From a bacterium (GTDB lineage Bacteria > Patescibacteriota > Microgenomatia > UBA10105 > UBA927): a stretch of 52,766 nt of DNA. The notes under the pieces were generated by a model that ran no database searches, had not been told where the DNA came from, and saw only the letters and a program-made list of their open reading frames with translations. The stretch covers positions 1-52,766 of the forward strand of contig JAKAFY010000010.1 in the NCBI GenBank assembly GCA_021817785.1, in the 5' to 3' direction. A program made the position numbers and the translations under genes. Below are positions 1-11,614 of the stretch, piece after piece; the stretch's first letter is position 1, and every line of letters starts with the position of its first letter.

Positions 1-1919
<1,919 letters not shown>

Positions 1920-1955
1920 CTATACAATCATTGTACAAAAGCAAACCCGCCTTGT

Positions 1956-2651
1956 CTAGATCGCAGTCGTAAGAAATATATGTTCCAGCAACTGGTACGG
2001 GTTGACGTTGTTTGCGGCACTCCGTTTTGCGTCCAGAAGCGCATGAATCCGCTCGGTGATGTGTGGAGTGTTGGGTCGGGCCACAAGCGTATCTCTGCTT
2101 GCTGCGATCGCACAGTCAATCCACCGCTTGGCCTCTTCGCGGGTTTTTCCGATGGACTGGATATGGGCTATGCGGTGGCCGGCAGACGTGCTGACTATGG
2201 CGTCCAGAAGGGTTGCTGCGGACGCAATTTCTTCCGGAGTAAATAGCCCGTCTCGGGTAGCGCAGCGGATTATTTGGCAGCGGGATACGATCGTTGGCAG
2301 CAGCTGCGTCTCGGATGCGGCCGCAATATACAACCGCACGGATCCGGGAGGCTCCTCGATCGTTTTTAAAAGCGCCTGCTGTGCTTCGGCGGTGAGCGCT
2401 TCGGCATCCGGAATAATGCCAGCCGAACCCTGCCTGCCCTGTGAAGTCAGGGACAGATGCTGGATAAATGCGCGTACGTGAGCCACGCCGATAGACAAAG
2501 TGTCGCCCGGCACGAGAACGGTACAGTCATACGGGGCGACACCGAGTGCCGTATAGTGCGCGGTGATCGCATCACTTCTCGATTGTACCGTCCCGCCGGT
2601 AAAAAGAAACGCATGCATAAGCTCTTGCATTATAAACGATTGATGTCTCAT
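1956..2651 (-). CDS. holB: DNA polymerase III delta-prime-like subunit (clamp loader)
   Basis: 231 aa; 'AEALTAEAQQALLKTIEEPPGSVRLYIAAASETQLLPTIVSRCQIIR' is the clamp-loader sensor-1/SRC region. Confidence 0.8.
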   Translation of the reverse strand: MRHQSFIMQELMHAFLFTGGTVQSRSDAITAHYTALGVAPYDCTVLVPGDTLSIGVAHVRAFIQHLSLTSQGRQGSAGIIPDAEALTAEAQQALLKTIEEPPGSVRLYIAAASETQLLPTIVSRCQIIRCATRDGLFTPEEIASAATLLDAIVSTSAGHRIAHIQSIGKTREEAKRWIDCAIAASRDTLVARPNTPHITERIHALLDAKRSAANNVNPYQLLEHIFLTTAI

Positions 2652-2652
2652 A

Positions 2653-4386
2653 ATGAATCATAGTATGGTCTCTACTGCCCAAGATATCCTCGAGGCGCTG
2701 GTGTCGGCAAATACATTGCCGGCAGACGCCGCTGAACGCATCCGCACCGAGTCGTTAAATACCGGTGAATCCGTGGAGGCATTGCTCCAAAAAAAACATC
2801 TCGTATCCGATGAGGATTATGCCCGTGCCCGTGCGAGTACGCTGGGCATTCCGTTTATTACCCTATCGGGCCAGGCCATAAGCCCCGATGTCGTTAATTT
2901 TATCCCCGAGCCCGTTGCCCGTCGGTATACCCTGGTGCCGTTTCAGATAGACGGCGGAGAAAAAGGCGCTTTATCCATTGCGATGGTAGATCCCCTGGAT
3001 TTTCAGGTGATCGAATTTCTGGAAAAAAAGTCCGGTCGTGCCGTCAAGCCGTTTATGGCGATGAAGGACGACATCACGGGAGCCATCGAGGAATTGTATA
3101 CACAGAATTTGGGCGCGGACGTAAGTGCGGCGCTCGAGGAAAGCGCCCCGGCCATCAAAACGTACGAAGCCGGCAGGTTGGGGGAAGTCATACGGGAGGC
3201 TCCCATCGCCCAGATCGTGTCTGCCATATTGGAACAGGCCATACGGCTGCGCGCATCCGACGTTCATATCGAGCCGCTTATCGGCGAGACACGCGTGCGA
3301 TACCGAGTCGACGGCATATTGCAGGAGCGGTTGATGCTCCCCCACCGCTTGCAGGATGCCGTGGTGTCGCGGATCAAAATACTGGCGGACATGAAAATAG
3401 ATGAAAAGCGTATCCCCCAGGACGGACGGTTTAATTTCAAAATGGGAGAATCGGAAGTAGACCTTCGTGTCTCCACACTTCCGACCGTACACGGGGAAAA
3501 GGTCGTCATGCGGTTGCTCAAAAAATCCGGAGGGATTCCGACGCTGCCCGAACTGGGACTTCGCGGATTGGCATTAAAGCACCTGCAAACGGCCATCCTC
3601 AGGCCGCATGGCATCATATTGGTTACCGGCCCTACCGGAAGCGGAAAAACGACGACGCTGTATGCTGTTTTGGCCATCCTCAATAACGCAAAAGTGAATA
3701 TCATGACGCTGGAAGACCCGGTCGAATACGAGATGCCGGGGATAAACCAGGTGCAGATAAACCCCGCAGCAGGACTGACGTTTTCTACCGGGTTACGGTC
3801 GTTTCTGCGGCAGGACCCCAATATCATCCTGGTCGGAGAAATCCGGGATACTGAAACGACGGAGCTGGCTATTCAGGCGGCGCTGACCGGGCACTTGGTA
3901 TTTTCCACGCTGCACACCAACAATGCAGCAGGCGCAATCCCGCGTCTTATAGATTTGGGAGCGGAGCCATTTTTGGTCGCATCGGCGCTTAATGCCATGG
4001 TGGGTCAGCGTATCGCGCGCAGACTCTGTCCCACGTGCAAGGAAGAATACACGCCGACGCCGGAAGTACTTACTGATATGAAATCCGTCGTCGGTGAGTT
4101 ATGGCCGGCGGATAAACCGATGGTACTCTATAAAGGGAAAGGGACAGTGAACGGCGCTCCGTGTGAATCCTGCGGAGGAAGCGGATATCTCGGACGTCTG
4201 GGCGTGTTTGAAGTGTTTCCCATAACGGACGAAATCAGCAAGCTGACGCTTACCCGTGCGCCGATGAAAGACATAGAGCGGCAGGCCGTAAAAGAAGGCA
4301 TGATTACCATGAAACAGGATGGATATCTGAAAGCGCTGGAGGGGGCAACAACGATAGAAGAAGTATTGCGCGTCGCACAGGATTAA
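2653..4386 (+). CDS. pilB: Type IV pilus assembly ATPase PilB/GspE family
   Basis: 577 aa; Walker A GPTGSGKTTTLYAVL, Walker B/Asp-box, CPTCKEEY...CESCGGSGYLGRLGVFEVF zinc motif, MshEN-like N-terminus. Confidence 0.95.
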   Translation: MNHSMVSTAQDILEALVSANTLPADAAERIRTESLNTGESVEALLQKKHLVSDEDYARARASTLGIPFITLSGQAISPDVVNFIPEPVARRYTLVPFQIDGGEKGALSIAMVDPLDFQVIEFLEKKSGRAVKPFMAMKDDITGAIEELYTQNLGADVSAALEESAPAIKTYEAGRLGEVIREAPIAQIVSAILEQAIRLRASDVHIEPLIGETRVRYRVDGILQERLMLPHRLQDAVVSRIKILADMKIDEKRIPQDGRFNFKMGESEVDLRVSTLPTVHGEKVVMRLLKKSGGIPTLPELGLRGLALKHLQTAILRPHGIILVTGPTGSGKTTTLYAVLAILNNAKVNIMTLEDPVEYEMPGINQVQINPAAGLTFSTGLRSFLRQDPNIILVGEIRDTETTELAIQAALTGHLVFSTLHTNNAAGAIPRLIDLGAEPFLVASALNAMVGQRIARRLCPTCKEEYTPTPEVLTDMKSVVGELWPADKPMVLYKGKGTVNGAPCESCGGSGYLGRLGVFEVFPITDEISKLTLTRAPMKDIERQAVKEGMITMKQDGYLKALEGATTIEEVLRVAQD

Positions 4387-4458
4387 CGGGACACGGGGAA
4401 CCAACGCGTGCGGTGTTTGGCATTCGTTATGTTCGCTGTGCTCGTGTATAGTTATATT

Positions 4459-5520
4459 ATGATGGATATACAACATCTCTTTGCTGAGGCATCGCGGAAA
4501 GAAGCATCGGATCTGCATCTTATATCCGCGTTTCCGCCGATGCTGCGGTTGGCCGGCATGCTGGTACCTGTGGAAGGCACGGTTGCGTTAACCAGTGACG
4601 AGACACAGACGCTTATAGACAGTACGCTGAGTCCCGAGCAAAAAGAAATATTTTCGACCAACAAGGAAATAGACTATTCGCTCGCCACGCCGGTTGGGAG
4701 ATTCCGGGTAAATGCCTATGTGCAAAAAGGATCCGCCGCCGCAGCATTTCGTTTGATACCGGAACGCATCAAAACGCTCGAAGAGTTGGGTCTACCGGCC
4801 ATATGCGGGGAATTTGTCAAGTTACGGCAGGGCCTGATATTAGTTACCGGCCCTACGGGGCACGGAAAATCAACGACGTTGGCGTCGATGATCAACATCA
4901 TCAATCAGGGAAAAAATGTCCACATCGTAACCATTGAAGACCCGATCGAATACGTCTACCCCGTCGGCCGGGCGATGGTATCGCAGCGGGAAATGCATGG
5001 AGACACGCACTCGTGGAATGTCGCCCTGCGCAGTGTTCTCCGGGAGGACCCTGACGTCGTGCTCGTCGGAGAAATGCGGGATTTCGAAACCATACAATCG
5101 GCGATAACCATTGCTGAAACCGGACACTTGGTGTTTGCCACGCTGCATACAAATTCCGCAGCACAGTCGATAGACCGTATCGTAGACGTGTTTCCGGAAA
5201 ACCAGCAAATACAGATCCGTTTGCAATTGTCCAATGTACTGGAGGGCATCCTCTCACAGCGCCTGGTGCCGGCCCTATCCGGCGGACGCATACCCGCCAC
5301 CGAAATATTGACGGCAACGCCGGCAATCCGGACGCTGGTCCGGGAGGGAAAAACGCACCAGATTGACAATATCATCCAGACTTCTGCGGAATTCGGCATG
5401 ATGACGTTGGAAACGTCGCTCGCCGCTGCGGTAAAGGCAGGGACGATCGGGTTGGATGTCGCGGTATCGTTTGCGCTTCGGCCGGAAGAACTGGGCCGGC
5501 TTCTGAAAACGACGGTGTAA
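4459..5520 (+). CDS. pilT: Type IV pilus retraction ATPase PilT
   Basis: ORF 4408..5520; likely start MMDIQHLFAEASRKEASDLHL; GPTGHGKSTTLASMI, AIRTLVREGKTHQIDNIIQTSAEFGMMTLE. Confidence 0.93.
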   Translation: MMDIQHLFAEASRKEASDLHLISAFPPMLRLAGMLVPVEGTVALTSDETQTLIDSTLSPEQKEIFSTNKEIDYSLATPVGRFRVNAYVQKGSAAAAFRLIPERIKTLEELGLPAICGEFVKLRQGLILVTGPTGHGKSTTLASMINIINQGKNVHIVTIEDPIEYVYPVGRAMVSQREMHGDTHSWNVALRSVLREDPDVVLVGEMRDFETIQSAITIAETGHLVFATLHTNSAAQSIDRIVDVFPENQQIQIRLQLSNVLEGILSQRLVPALSGGRIPATEILTATPAIRTLVREGKTHQIDNIIQTSAEFGMMTLETSLAAAVKAGTIGLDVAVSFALRPEELGRLLKTTV

Positions 5521-5532
5521 GCATGGATTCAT

Positions 5533-6741
5533 ATGGCATTTTTTTCATACAAGGCACGGGAAAAAACGGGAAAAACGGTGACGGGTCTTGTAGAGTCACC
5601 GAGTAAGATCGCAGCCGCGCGACTACTGCACGACAAGCAGCTTTTTGTCGTATCCATCAACGAATCCCGGGGAAAATTTGATCCTGCCAACGTCGTACGG
5701 TTCCAGCGCGTGCCGTTTGGGGAAATCGTTAACTTCACCCGCCAGATAGCTACGATGGTAGTAGCCGGTCTGTCTCTTCCCGAAGCGCTGGCGATACTCC
5801 GGGCACAGACGACCAATCAGGTATTTGCCAGCGCCATCATGGATATCGAGCATTCGATCGTCAGCGGGGGAAATTTCGGCGACGCACTCGCCCGCTACCC
5901 CCAGTATTTTACGCCCATTTATATCGCGCTTGTCCGCGCCGGAGAGTCTTCGGGGCAGATGGATCAGGTGCTCATGCGTCTGGCGGATAGTCTGGAGGGA
6001 GAACGCGACTTCAGAAGCAAGGTGGGGGGAGCGATGATATACCCCGTGATCATCCTGACCGGTATGGCTATCGTCATCGGCATCATGATGACGGTCGTGA
6101 TCCCGAAACTCACCGAACTGTATAAGGATTTTGGCGTGGAATTGCCATATTCGACCCAGCTGCTTATCGGCATGTCCACGTTTATGGTGAACTGGTGGTG
6201 GCTGGTCATTATCGTTATCGTCGGAGGCATATACGGATTCGGCAGGTGGAGAAAGACCACGACGGGTGAATTGGTCGTGGATACCATCATTTTACACATC
6301 CCGCTGTTCGGGGAATTACAGAAAAAGATTATCCTGGTGGATTTTACCCGCACGCTCTCCATGCTTATCACGTCCGGCATACGATTGCTGGACGCACTGC
6401 AGATTCTGAAGGGCGCGTTAGGAAACGTACTGTTCCGGAACGCGATCGTCGAAATATCCAAAAAAGTAGAACGCGGATTTCCGCTGGGAGACACCTTTGC
6501 TCAGTATCCCGTATTCCCTCCGATCGTTTCCCAAATGATGAAAGTGGGAGAAGAAACCGGAAAACTGGATGACACGCTGCTCAAACTTTCCCGATATTTC
6601 CAGTCCGAGTCCGAAAATCTGGTCAAAGGGTTAACCACAGCCATAGAGCCGATCATCATGGTGGTATTGGGCGTCGGAGTAGGATTTATCGTGATATCCG
6701 TCATCACGCCGATTTACAATCTGACGAATCAGTTCAAGTAA
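5533..6741 (+). CDS. pilC: Type IV pilus inner-membrane platform protein PilC/GspF
   Basis: 402 aa; two GspF-type domains, FTRQIATMVVAGLSLPEAL / FTRTLSMLITSGIRLLDAL, C-terminal TM. Confidence 0.93.
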   Translation: MAFFSYKAREKTGKTVTGLVESPSKIAAARLLHDKQLFVVSINESRGKFDPANVVRFQRVPFGEIVNFTRQIATMVVAGLSLPEALAILRAQTTNQVFASAIMDIEHSIVSGGNFGDALARYPQYFTPIYIALVRAGESSGQMDQVLMRLADSLEGERDFRSKVGGAMIYPVIILTGMAIVIGIMMTVVIPKLTELYKDFGVELPYSTQLLIGMSTFMVNWWWLVIIVIVGGIYGFGRWRKTTTGELVVDTIILHIPLFGELQKKIILVDFTRTLSMLITSGIRLLDALQILKGALGNVLFRNAIVEISKKVERGFPLGDTFAQYPVFPPIVSQMMKVGEETGKLDDTLLKLSRYFQSESENLVKGLTTAIEPIIMVVLGVGVGFIVISVITPIYNLTNQFK

Positions 6742-6745
6742 GTGC

Positions 6746-6774
6746 TTGACAATACTTTTTGCAACATGATACAC
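6746..6774 (+). promoter_or_regulatory. Candidate sigma70-type promoter for the pilin gene
   Basis: Perfect -35 TTGACA at 6746 with an AT-containing weak -10 (region GATACAC) about 16-17 nt downstream, very close to ATG 6784. Confidence 0.4.
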
Positions 6775-6783
6775 CATATATAT

Positions 6784-7317
6784 ATGAGAAATAATTCTGC
6801 CACTTCACGCCGGGGATTTACGCTTATCGAACTACTTATCGTTATCGCACTGTTGGGCGCATTGGCAGTAGGACTGCTCGCCACAATCGATCCGTTTGAA
6901 CAGCTGAAAAAAGGACGCGATACCTCACAGAGAAATACGGTATCGGAACTCTATAACGCCTTGCTGCGGTACTATTCCAATAAAGGCTACTTCCCGTGGA
7001 ATACGGCTACCACCACCAATATTGTGGCCGGACCTGTGTGGACGTCATTTAGTTCCACCATTGATGAACTGGTCAATGTGGGAGAACTGAAAAACCGTTT
7101 TTCGGACTTAGCGGGCACCGGGAATTTGGGCAAAATCTATATCTACTCGCCGACGTCCGAGTCTGCGGCCGTCTGTTTCAAACCGGAATCCAAAGGGTTC
7201 CAGGCTGATGCGAATACGATTTATGACCAAAGCGGACAAACATCCGCAGGGTACGGAACGTCCGGTTGCAAGGGCGGCTCCGGAACGTCGACAAATTGTT
7301 ACTACTGCATCCAGTAA
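6784..7317 (+). CDS. Type IV pilin / prepilin (candidate major pilin)
   Basis: ORF 6742..7317; RRGFTLIELLIVIALLGALAVGLLATIDPFEQ class III signal and N-terminal helix. Confidence 0.9.
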   Translation: MRNNSATSRRGFTLIELLIVIALLGALAVGLLATIDPFEQLKKGRDTSQRNTVSELYNALLRYYSNKGYFPWNTATTTNIVAGPVWTSFSSTIDELVNVGELKNRFSDLAGTGNLGKIYIYSPTSESAAVCFKPESKGFQADANTIYDQSGQTSAGYGTSGCKGGSGTSTNCYYCIQ

Positions 7318-7356
7318 ATTGCCTATACGCAGTGTCTGCTCCGATAGTATATCCTC

Positions 7357-9372
7357 ATGGGAATGATCATTGATCTGGTTTTGATGACGTTTGGCAGCCT
7401 GCTGTGGTATGGATTCCATGCAGCACAGGGGATATATCCCGGTGATGCCGGTGACCTGGTGACTGCAGCAGTAACGCATGGCGTGCCCCACCCCCCCGGA
7501 TATCCGTTGTACACACTGGCCGGCTGGCTCATACACGTGATGCCGGTGGGCACCCCCGCCTGGCGCATGGCATGGCTGTCGATCGTGCCGCATGTCATAA
7601 CGATTCTCTGCGTGTATCTTTTGACGTACCGGCTCGTAAAAAGCCGGATGGCCGCGCTGTTTGCCTCTTTGGTTCTTGTTGGGAATTATCTGTTTATCCT
7701 CTACAGCATCACACCGGAAGTATTTGCCCTGCTGGATATGTTTGTGGCGGTGTTGCTTCTTTTTGCCGTCGTGCTTCATACACGGTTTCGGTTCGGAGTA
7801 TTTGTCGCGGCGTGTTTTGTGTTGGGATTGTCTCTTGCGCATCATCCGCTGATCATTGCACTGGTTCCGTCACTGGTGTTCCTCATACGGCCCGGGTACG
7901 TACGGGCGCGCGCAACATGGCGACATGGTTTAGCTGCGATCGCTGCGGCTGGCGCCGGTCTGCTGCCGTATCTGTATGTTTTCGGGACCACAGGAGGAAC
8001 ATCAATGATCGTCTGGGACCGGCCCACGACGCTTTTGCGCTTTATCCGGCTGATCACGCGTGCGGATTACGGATCGTTTATGTCCGGCGGAGTAGTTGGG
8101 CACACCTTGTACGAACGCCTGTTAAACGTCAAAGCATATTTTACCTTTTTGATCGTTGATTATACCTGGGTAGGGGTAGCGCTTGCGGTCGCAGGATGCA
8201 TATGGCTTTGGCGGCATCACCGCCCGGTCTTTTTTGCGTTTCTTTCGGCATTTATCCTGTTGGGGCCGGGATTCAGTTTTTATGCGAGCTTTCTTATCGT
8301 CAACCGGTTTGTCCTGGGGACCGTGGAACGGTTTGCACTGCCAAGCTATGTCGTGGTAGCACCGCTTATCGGCATCGGTATGATGACGGTGAGTACGGGG
8401 ATTGCTGCGTTGATGCCATTTGCACGGTCGGCTCGCGAGAAACAGCGGCAACTGGCGTTTCTATTTGCTGTCGTATTTTTTCTGTTTCCGCTGGTAAACA
8501 TCGGCATGAATGCCTGGCGTTTTCGCGGCTTTTCTGCGGACCGGACGACGGACCGGTATATACAGGATCTGTTTGCCAGTGCCCCTAAACATGCCATCAT
8601 ATTGTTATTCCGCGATACGCCGCTGTTTGGTGCGCAATACATGCGGTATGCCGTAGGATACCGGCGCGATACCATCGTTCTTCATGCGGCCCGGATGACC
8701 GTTACCGATTACCACGAGGTGATTCATCACGTGTTCCCCGGAGTGAACATGCCGTCGGAATCTGTCGCGCCGGACGCATATATCGCGGCATTTATCGCCG
8801 CAAACCGGACATATCGGCCGATTGCCAGCAACATGGTCATCCCCGTCGGTGATGATTGGGTGTGGGTGCCTCACGGCCTGCTTTATGTCCTGACGCCGAA
8901 AAAATCTGCTCCGTCGCAGACAGCAATACGTGCGGAAAACGACGCGCTTTGGCATGCGTTTTCCCACCCATTGACCGGTGTATTGTCCCGGTACCGTCAT
9001 TTATTCCTGACGAACGTCCTGGATGAATATGCGATTGTATCCAATGAGTACGGGAAGTATTTGTTGCGGGAAGGCGAAACCATAGATGCCAAACGGCAAT
9101 TTGAGCAATCGGTAGCGTATGCCAGTGACACACAGACGCCGACGGCGTGGATGTATCTCGGACTGGCCGATTCGATACTCAACGATTGCTCTGGCGCCTT
9201 TGCCGCGTACCAACACGCACAGGATCCCGGCGTATCCCCCAACCCCATACTCCTCTACTATACCGCGGTTACCTATCGGGATTGCGTGAAGGACGCATCA
9301 ACATCCGCCGAGTTTTTTGCACGGTATCAGGCAGCAAGCCAAACGGATCAACCATTAGACACGCCACTATAA
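7357..9372 (+). CDS. DUF2723/TMEM260-like multi-pass membrane protein (putative O-mannosyltransferase-type GT) with TPR-like C-terminus
   Basis: 671 aa; GDAGDLVTAAVTHGVPHPPGYPLYTLAGWL motif typical of DUF2723, many TM segments. Confidence 0.78.
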   Translation: MGMIIDLVLMTFGSLLWYGFHAAQGIYPGDAGDLVTAAVTHGVPHPPGYPLYTLAGWLIHVMPVGTPAWRMAWLSIVPHVITILCVYLLTYRLVKSRMAALFASLVLVGNYLFILYSITPEVFALLDMFVAVLLLFAVVLHTRFRFGVFVAACFVLGLSLAHHPLIIALVPSLVFLIRPGYVRARATWRHGLAAIAAAGAGLLPYLYVFGTTGGTSMIVWDRPTTLLRFIRLITRADYGSFMSGGVVGHTLYERLLNVKAYFTFLIVDYTWVGVALAVAGCIWLWRHHRPVFFAFLSAFILLGPGFSFYASFLIVNRFVLGTVERFALPSYVVVAPLIGIGMMTVSTGIAALMPFARSAREKQRQLAFLFAVVFFLFPLVNIGMNAWRFRGFSADRTTDRYIQDLFASAPKHAIILLFRDTPLFGAQYMRYAVGYRRDTIVLHAARMTVTDYHEVIHHVFPGVNMPSESVAPDAYIAAFIAANRTYRPIASNMVIPVGDDWVWVPHGLLYVLTPKKSAPSQTAIRAENDALWHAFSHPLTGVLSRYRHLFLTNVLDEYAIVSNEYGKYLLREGETIDAKRQFEQSVAYASDTQTPTAWMYLGLADSILNDCSGAFAAYQHAQDPGVSPNPILLYYTAVTYRDCVKDASTSAEFFARYQAASQTDQPLDTPL

Positions 9373-11494
9373 GCTCCGTAAGGATAGTGATGGTCAGTCC
9401 CAGGGAGACGCTATGGGGCTGATACACAAACTGCACCGTATGATACCCTGCCGGGACTGCAATAGCCCGCTGTTTGATATTTACCGGGTAAATCGGAGTT
9501 TCCGAGCCGTCTATGCGGGCAACCCATCCCGGATAATAAGTGTCGGTAAGGATAAGGAGTGCGGGATACCCTCCTGCGTTGACCGAAAGGGACAGCGTCG
9601 TATCCGTGTCATGGGTGATTGTGACGGAGCCGGATGTGTTTGATGCGATCGTGCCGTCGGCAAACGGAAGAAGACGCGCATTACCGGCAACATCCTTAGT
9701 TTCCAGGAGGGCGCTTCGTCCCACGACAAACGACCGGTCGTCCAGCCTGGTGAGCGCTTCATTGATGCTCGCTGCCGTGGTGGCTTCGCGCACAAGATAC
9801 GCCCGGGGAACCGCGTGGGGGTTGTCGTATATGCGCCGTGTGATGGCGCTTACTGTTTTGGTATCTTTCAGGATAAGCGTCGGAGAATCAACCGGCAGGT
9901 AAGAAATAACATGGTTTATGCCCAGAAGATTGAGCATAAGATCTGAGGAAACGGTCGCGGATTGGGTGTCAAACGGCATAAGGCTGGAAAGCACGGAGTC
10001 TGCAATCATCGACCGATAGAGAAACCGTCCTGCGTATACGTCATGCTGGTCTTCATGGTAGAGAATATTAGCGTCCGGCGATCCGCTTTCTTTATACAGC
10101 AGTATAAATGGCGCAGCCTGTTGCGACCCATGAGTAATATAGACGGCGTTGTGCGCTCCGGATGCGCCGACCGTATAGAGTTTCCCGGAAGGCAGCGTTT
10201 CCTGATGGGTGAGCGTCAGCATGGCGTTGGCAGGAAGAAGCAGATGATAATTCCACCATGACTGGGTCAGCTGAAGAAATGCAAGAAACATGCTCAGCCA
10301 AAGAAGCGCCTGCAGGCCGATGCCTTTTTTCATCCGCACGACTACATCGCTTCCGAAGGCTGCAAGCATACTCAGAGAAAATGCGGCAAGCCAGAGGAAT
10401 CGAGACGGCACGCGAAACAGATTAAACGGCCAGAGAGTAAAGATAATATATGCCGGGGAATATCTCCCCCACGCCAGCAGCAGACTGGTCAGCAGCACCA
10501 CCGTATAAAACACGACCTCCGGAACCTTTCTTCTCCGCAGCCAGGTTACGCAGATGAAACACAACGGGATAAGTCCTATATATGCCGTATTTTCCCAGAA
10601 TATACTGCCGCCAAACGCATAAAACGGCGGATATGTCCCCCACCGCGGATTCCCCAACGCATACGGATTGATAAACGTAAGGAGGTGAATAAGCGGCATG
10701 GAATATTGTGTGGCGCGTAGAAAATCAAAACCGGACGGATTGGTACTCATGCGTAAGAATTCCCAGGATGGCAGAATTTGTGCGGCAGCTCCGATAAGTC
10801 CCAGCGCCGAAGCGATACAAAAGGCAATAAAGGCACCGTATTTTCTATCGGTATAGGTTTTCCAGCATGCGTATGCCCCGGCAAGCAGCATGGTAAGAAA
10901 CGTCGCCTGCGGGAATCCGGCAAAAAACTGCTGGGTGATCGTCAGGGATAGGAGCGCCATCCAGGGAAATGCCCCGTTTCTGAACAGGAGAATGGTAAGC
11001 GCGATGATGAGGGGAAGCAGACTCATACCCTGAAGGAGCGTAATATGCGTCAACTGGAGAATCGGCAGACCGGAATAGGAAAATACAATGGCGGAAAGCA
11101 GGGAGGAAGGCCATGAGTGTCCGTGCAGTCGTGCAGCCAGATAGGTGCCGAGCGCAATCGTCAGTATGGCAAGCGCCAATGCCAGGTTATATGCCGTCAC
11201 CGGAGGAAGCTGGGAAAACAACAGAAGATTCGGCAGGAAATAGGTGCCGGTTTGTCCTTCCGCAAGCAGCGGAAATCCGTCTCCTATGTCAGGGCGCCAG
11301 AGCGGGAGGGAACCCGTATGCAGAGCTTGCGAAAGCGCATATTTGGTCGCAAAACTGAAATGCCACGCATCGCTTCGTCCGAAATCCGGAGTGAGGATAA
11401 GGTGCGGTGTAGGATAAAACAAACGGAAAAAAAATATTCCGACGGTAAGGAATAGAATGAGAATTGCTGCTATATCGGGATATCGCCTGCGCAT
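9269..11494 (-). CDS. YfhO-family large membrane protein
   Basis: 741 aa; LTPDFGRSDAWHFSFATKYALSQALHTGSLPLWRPDIGDGFPLLAEGQTGTYFLPNLLLF and C-terminal 'LLILTDTYYPGWVARIDG' typical of YfhO. Confidence 0.78.
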   Translation of the reverse strand: MRRRYPDIAAILILFLTVGIFFFRLFYPTPHLILTPDFGRSDAWHFSFATKYALSQALHTGSLPLWRPDIGDGFPLLAEGQTGTYFLPNLLLFSQLPPVTAYNLALALAILTIALGTYLAARLHGHSWPSSLLSAIVFSYSGLPILQLTHITLLQGMSLLPLIIALTILLFRNGAFPWMALLSLTITQQFFAGFPQATFLTMLLAGAYACWKTYTDRKYGAFIAFCIASALGLIGAAAQILPSWEFLRMSTNPSGFDFLRATQYSMPLIHLLTFINPYALGNPRWGTYPPFYAFGGSIFWENTAYIGLIPLCFICVTWLRRRKVPEVVFYTVVLLTSLLLAWGRYSPAYIIFTLWPFNLFRVPSRFLWLAAFSLSMLAAFGSDVVVRMKKGIGLQALLWLSMFLAFLQLTQSWWNYHLLLPANAMLTLTHQETLPSGKLYTVGASGAHNAVYITHGSQQAAPFILLYKESGSPDANILYHEDQHDVYAGRFLYRSMIADSVLSSLMPFDTQSATVSSDLMLNLLGINHVISYLPVDSPTLILKDTKTVSAITRRIYDNPHAVPRAYLVREATTAASINEALTRLDDRSFVVGRSALLETKDVAGNARLLPFADGTIASNTSGSVTITHDTDTTLSLSVNAGGYPALLILTDTYYPGWVARIDGSETPIYPVNIKQRAIAVPAGYHTVQFVYQPHSVSLGLTITILTELIVACLMVDPFGLLPDTVQKTRRMLMRPSRNPDR

Positions 11495-11614
11495 GTGGTG
11501 TACCGTAATTTGGGCAGGATATACTCTATCATACCATAGCGCGGCGACACTGCTATTGCCATGTTTTCCCGTCCGTTGACAAGCAGACAGCGCCCTGTGA
11601 GACTATAGAGTGGT

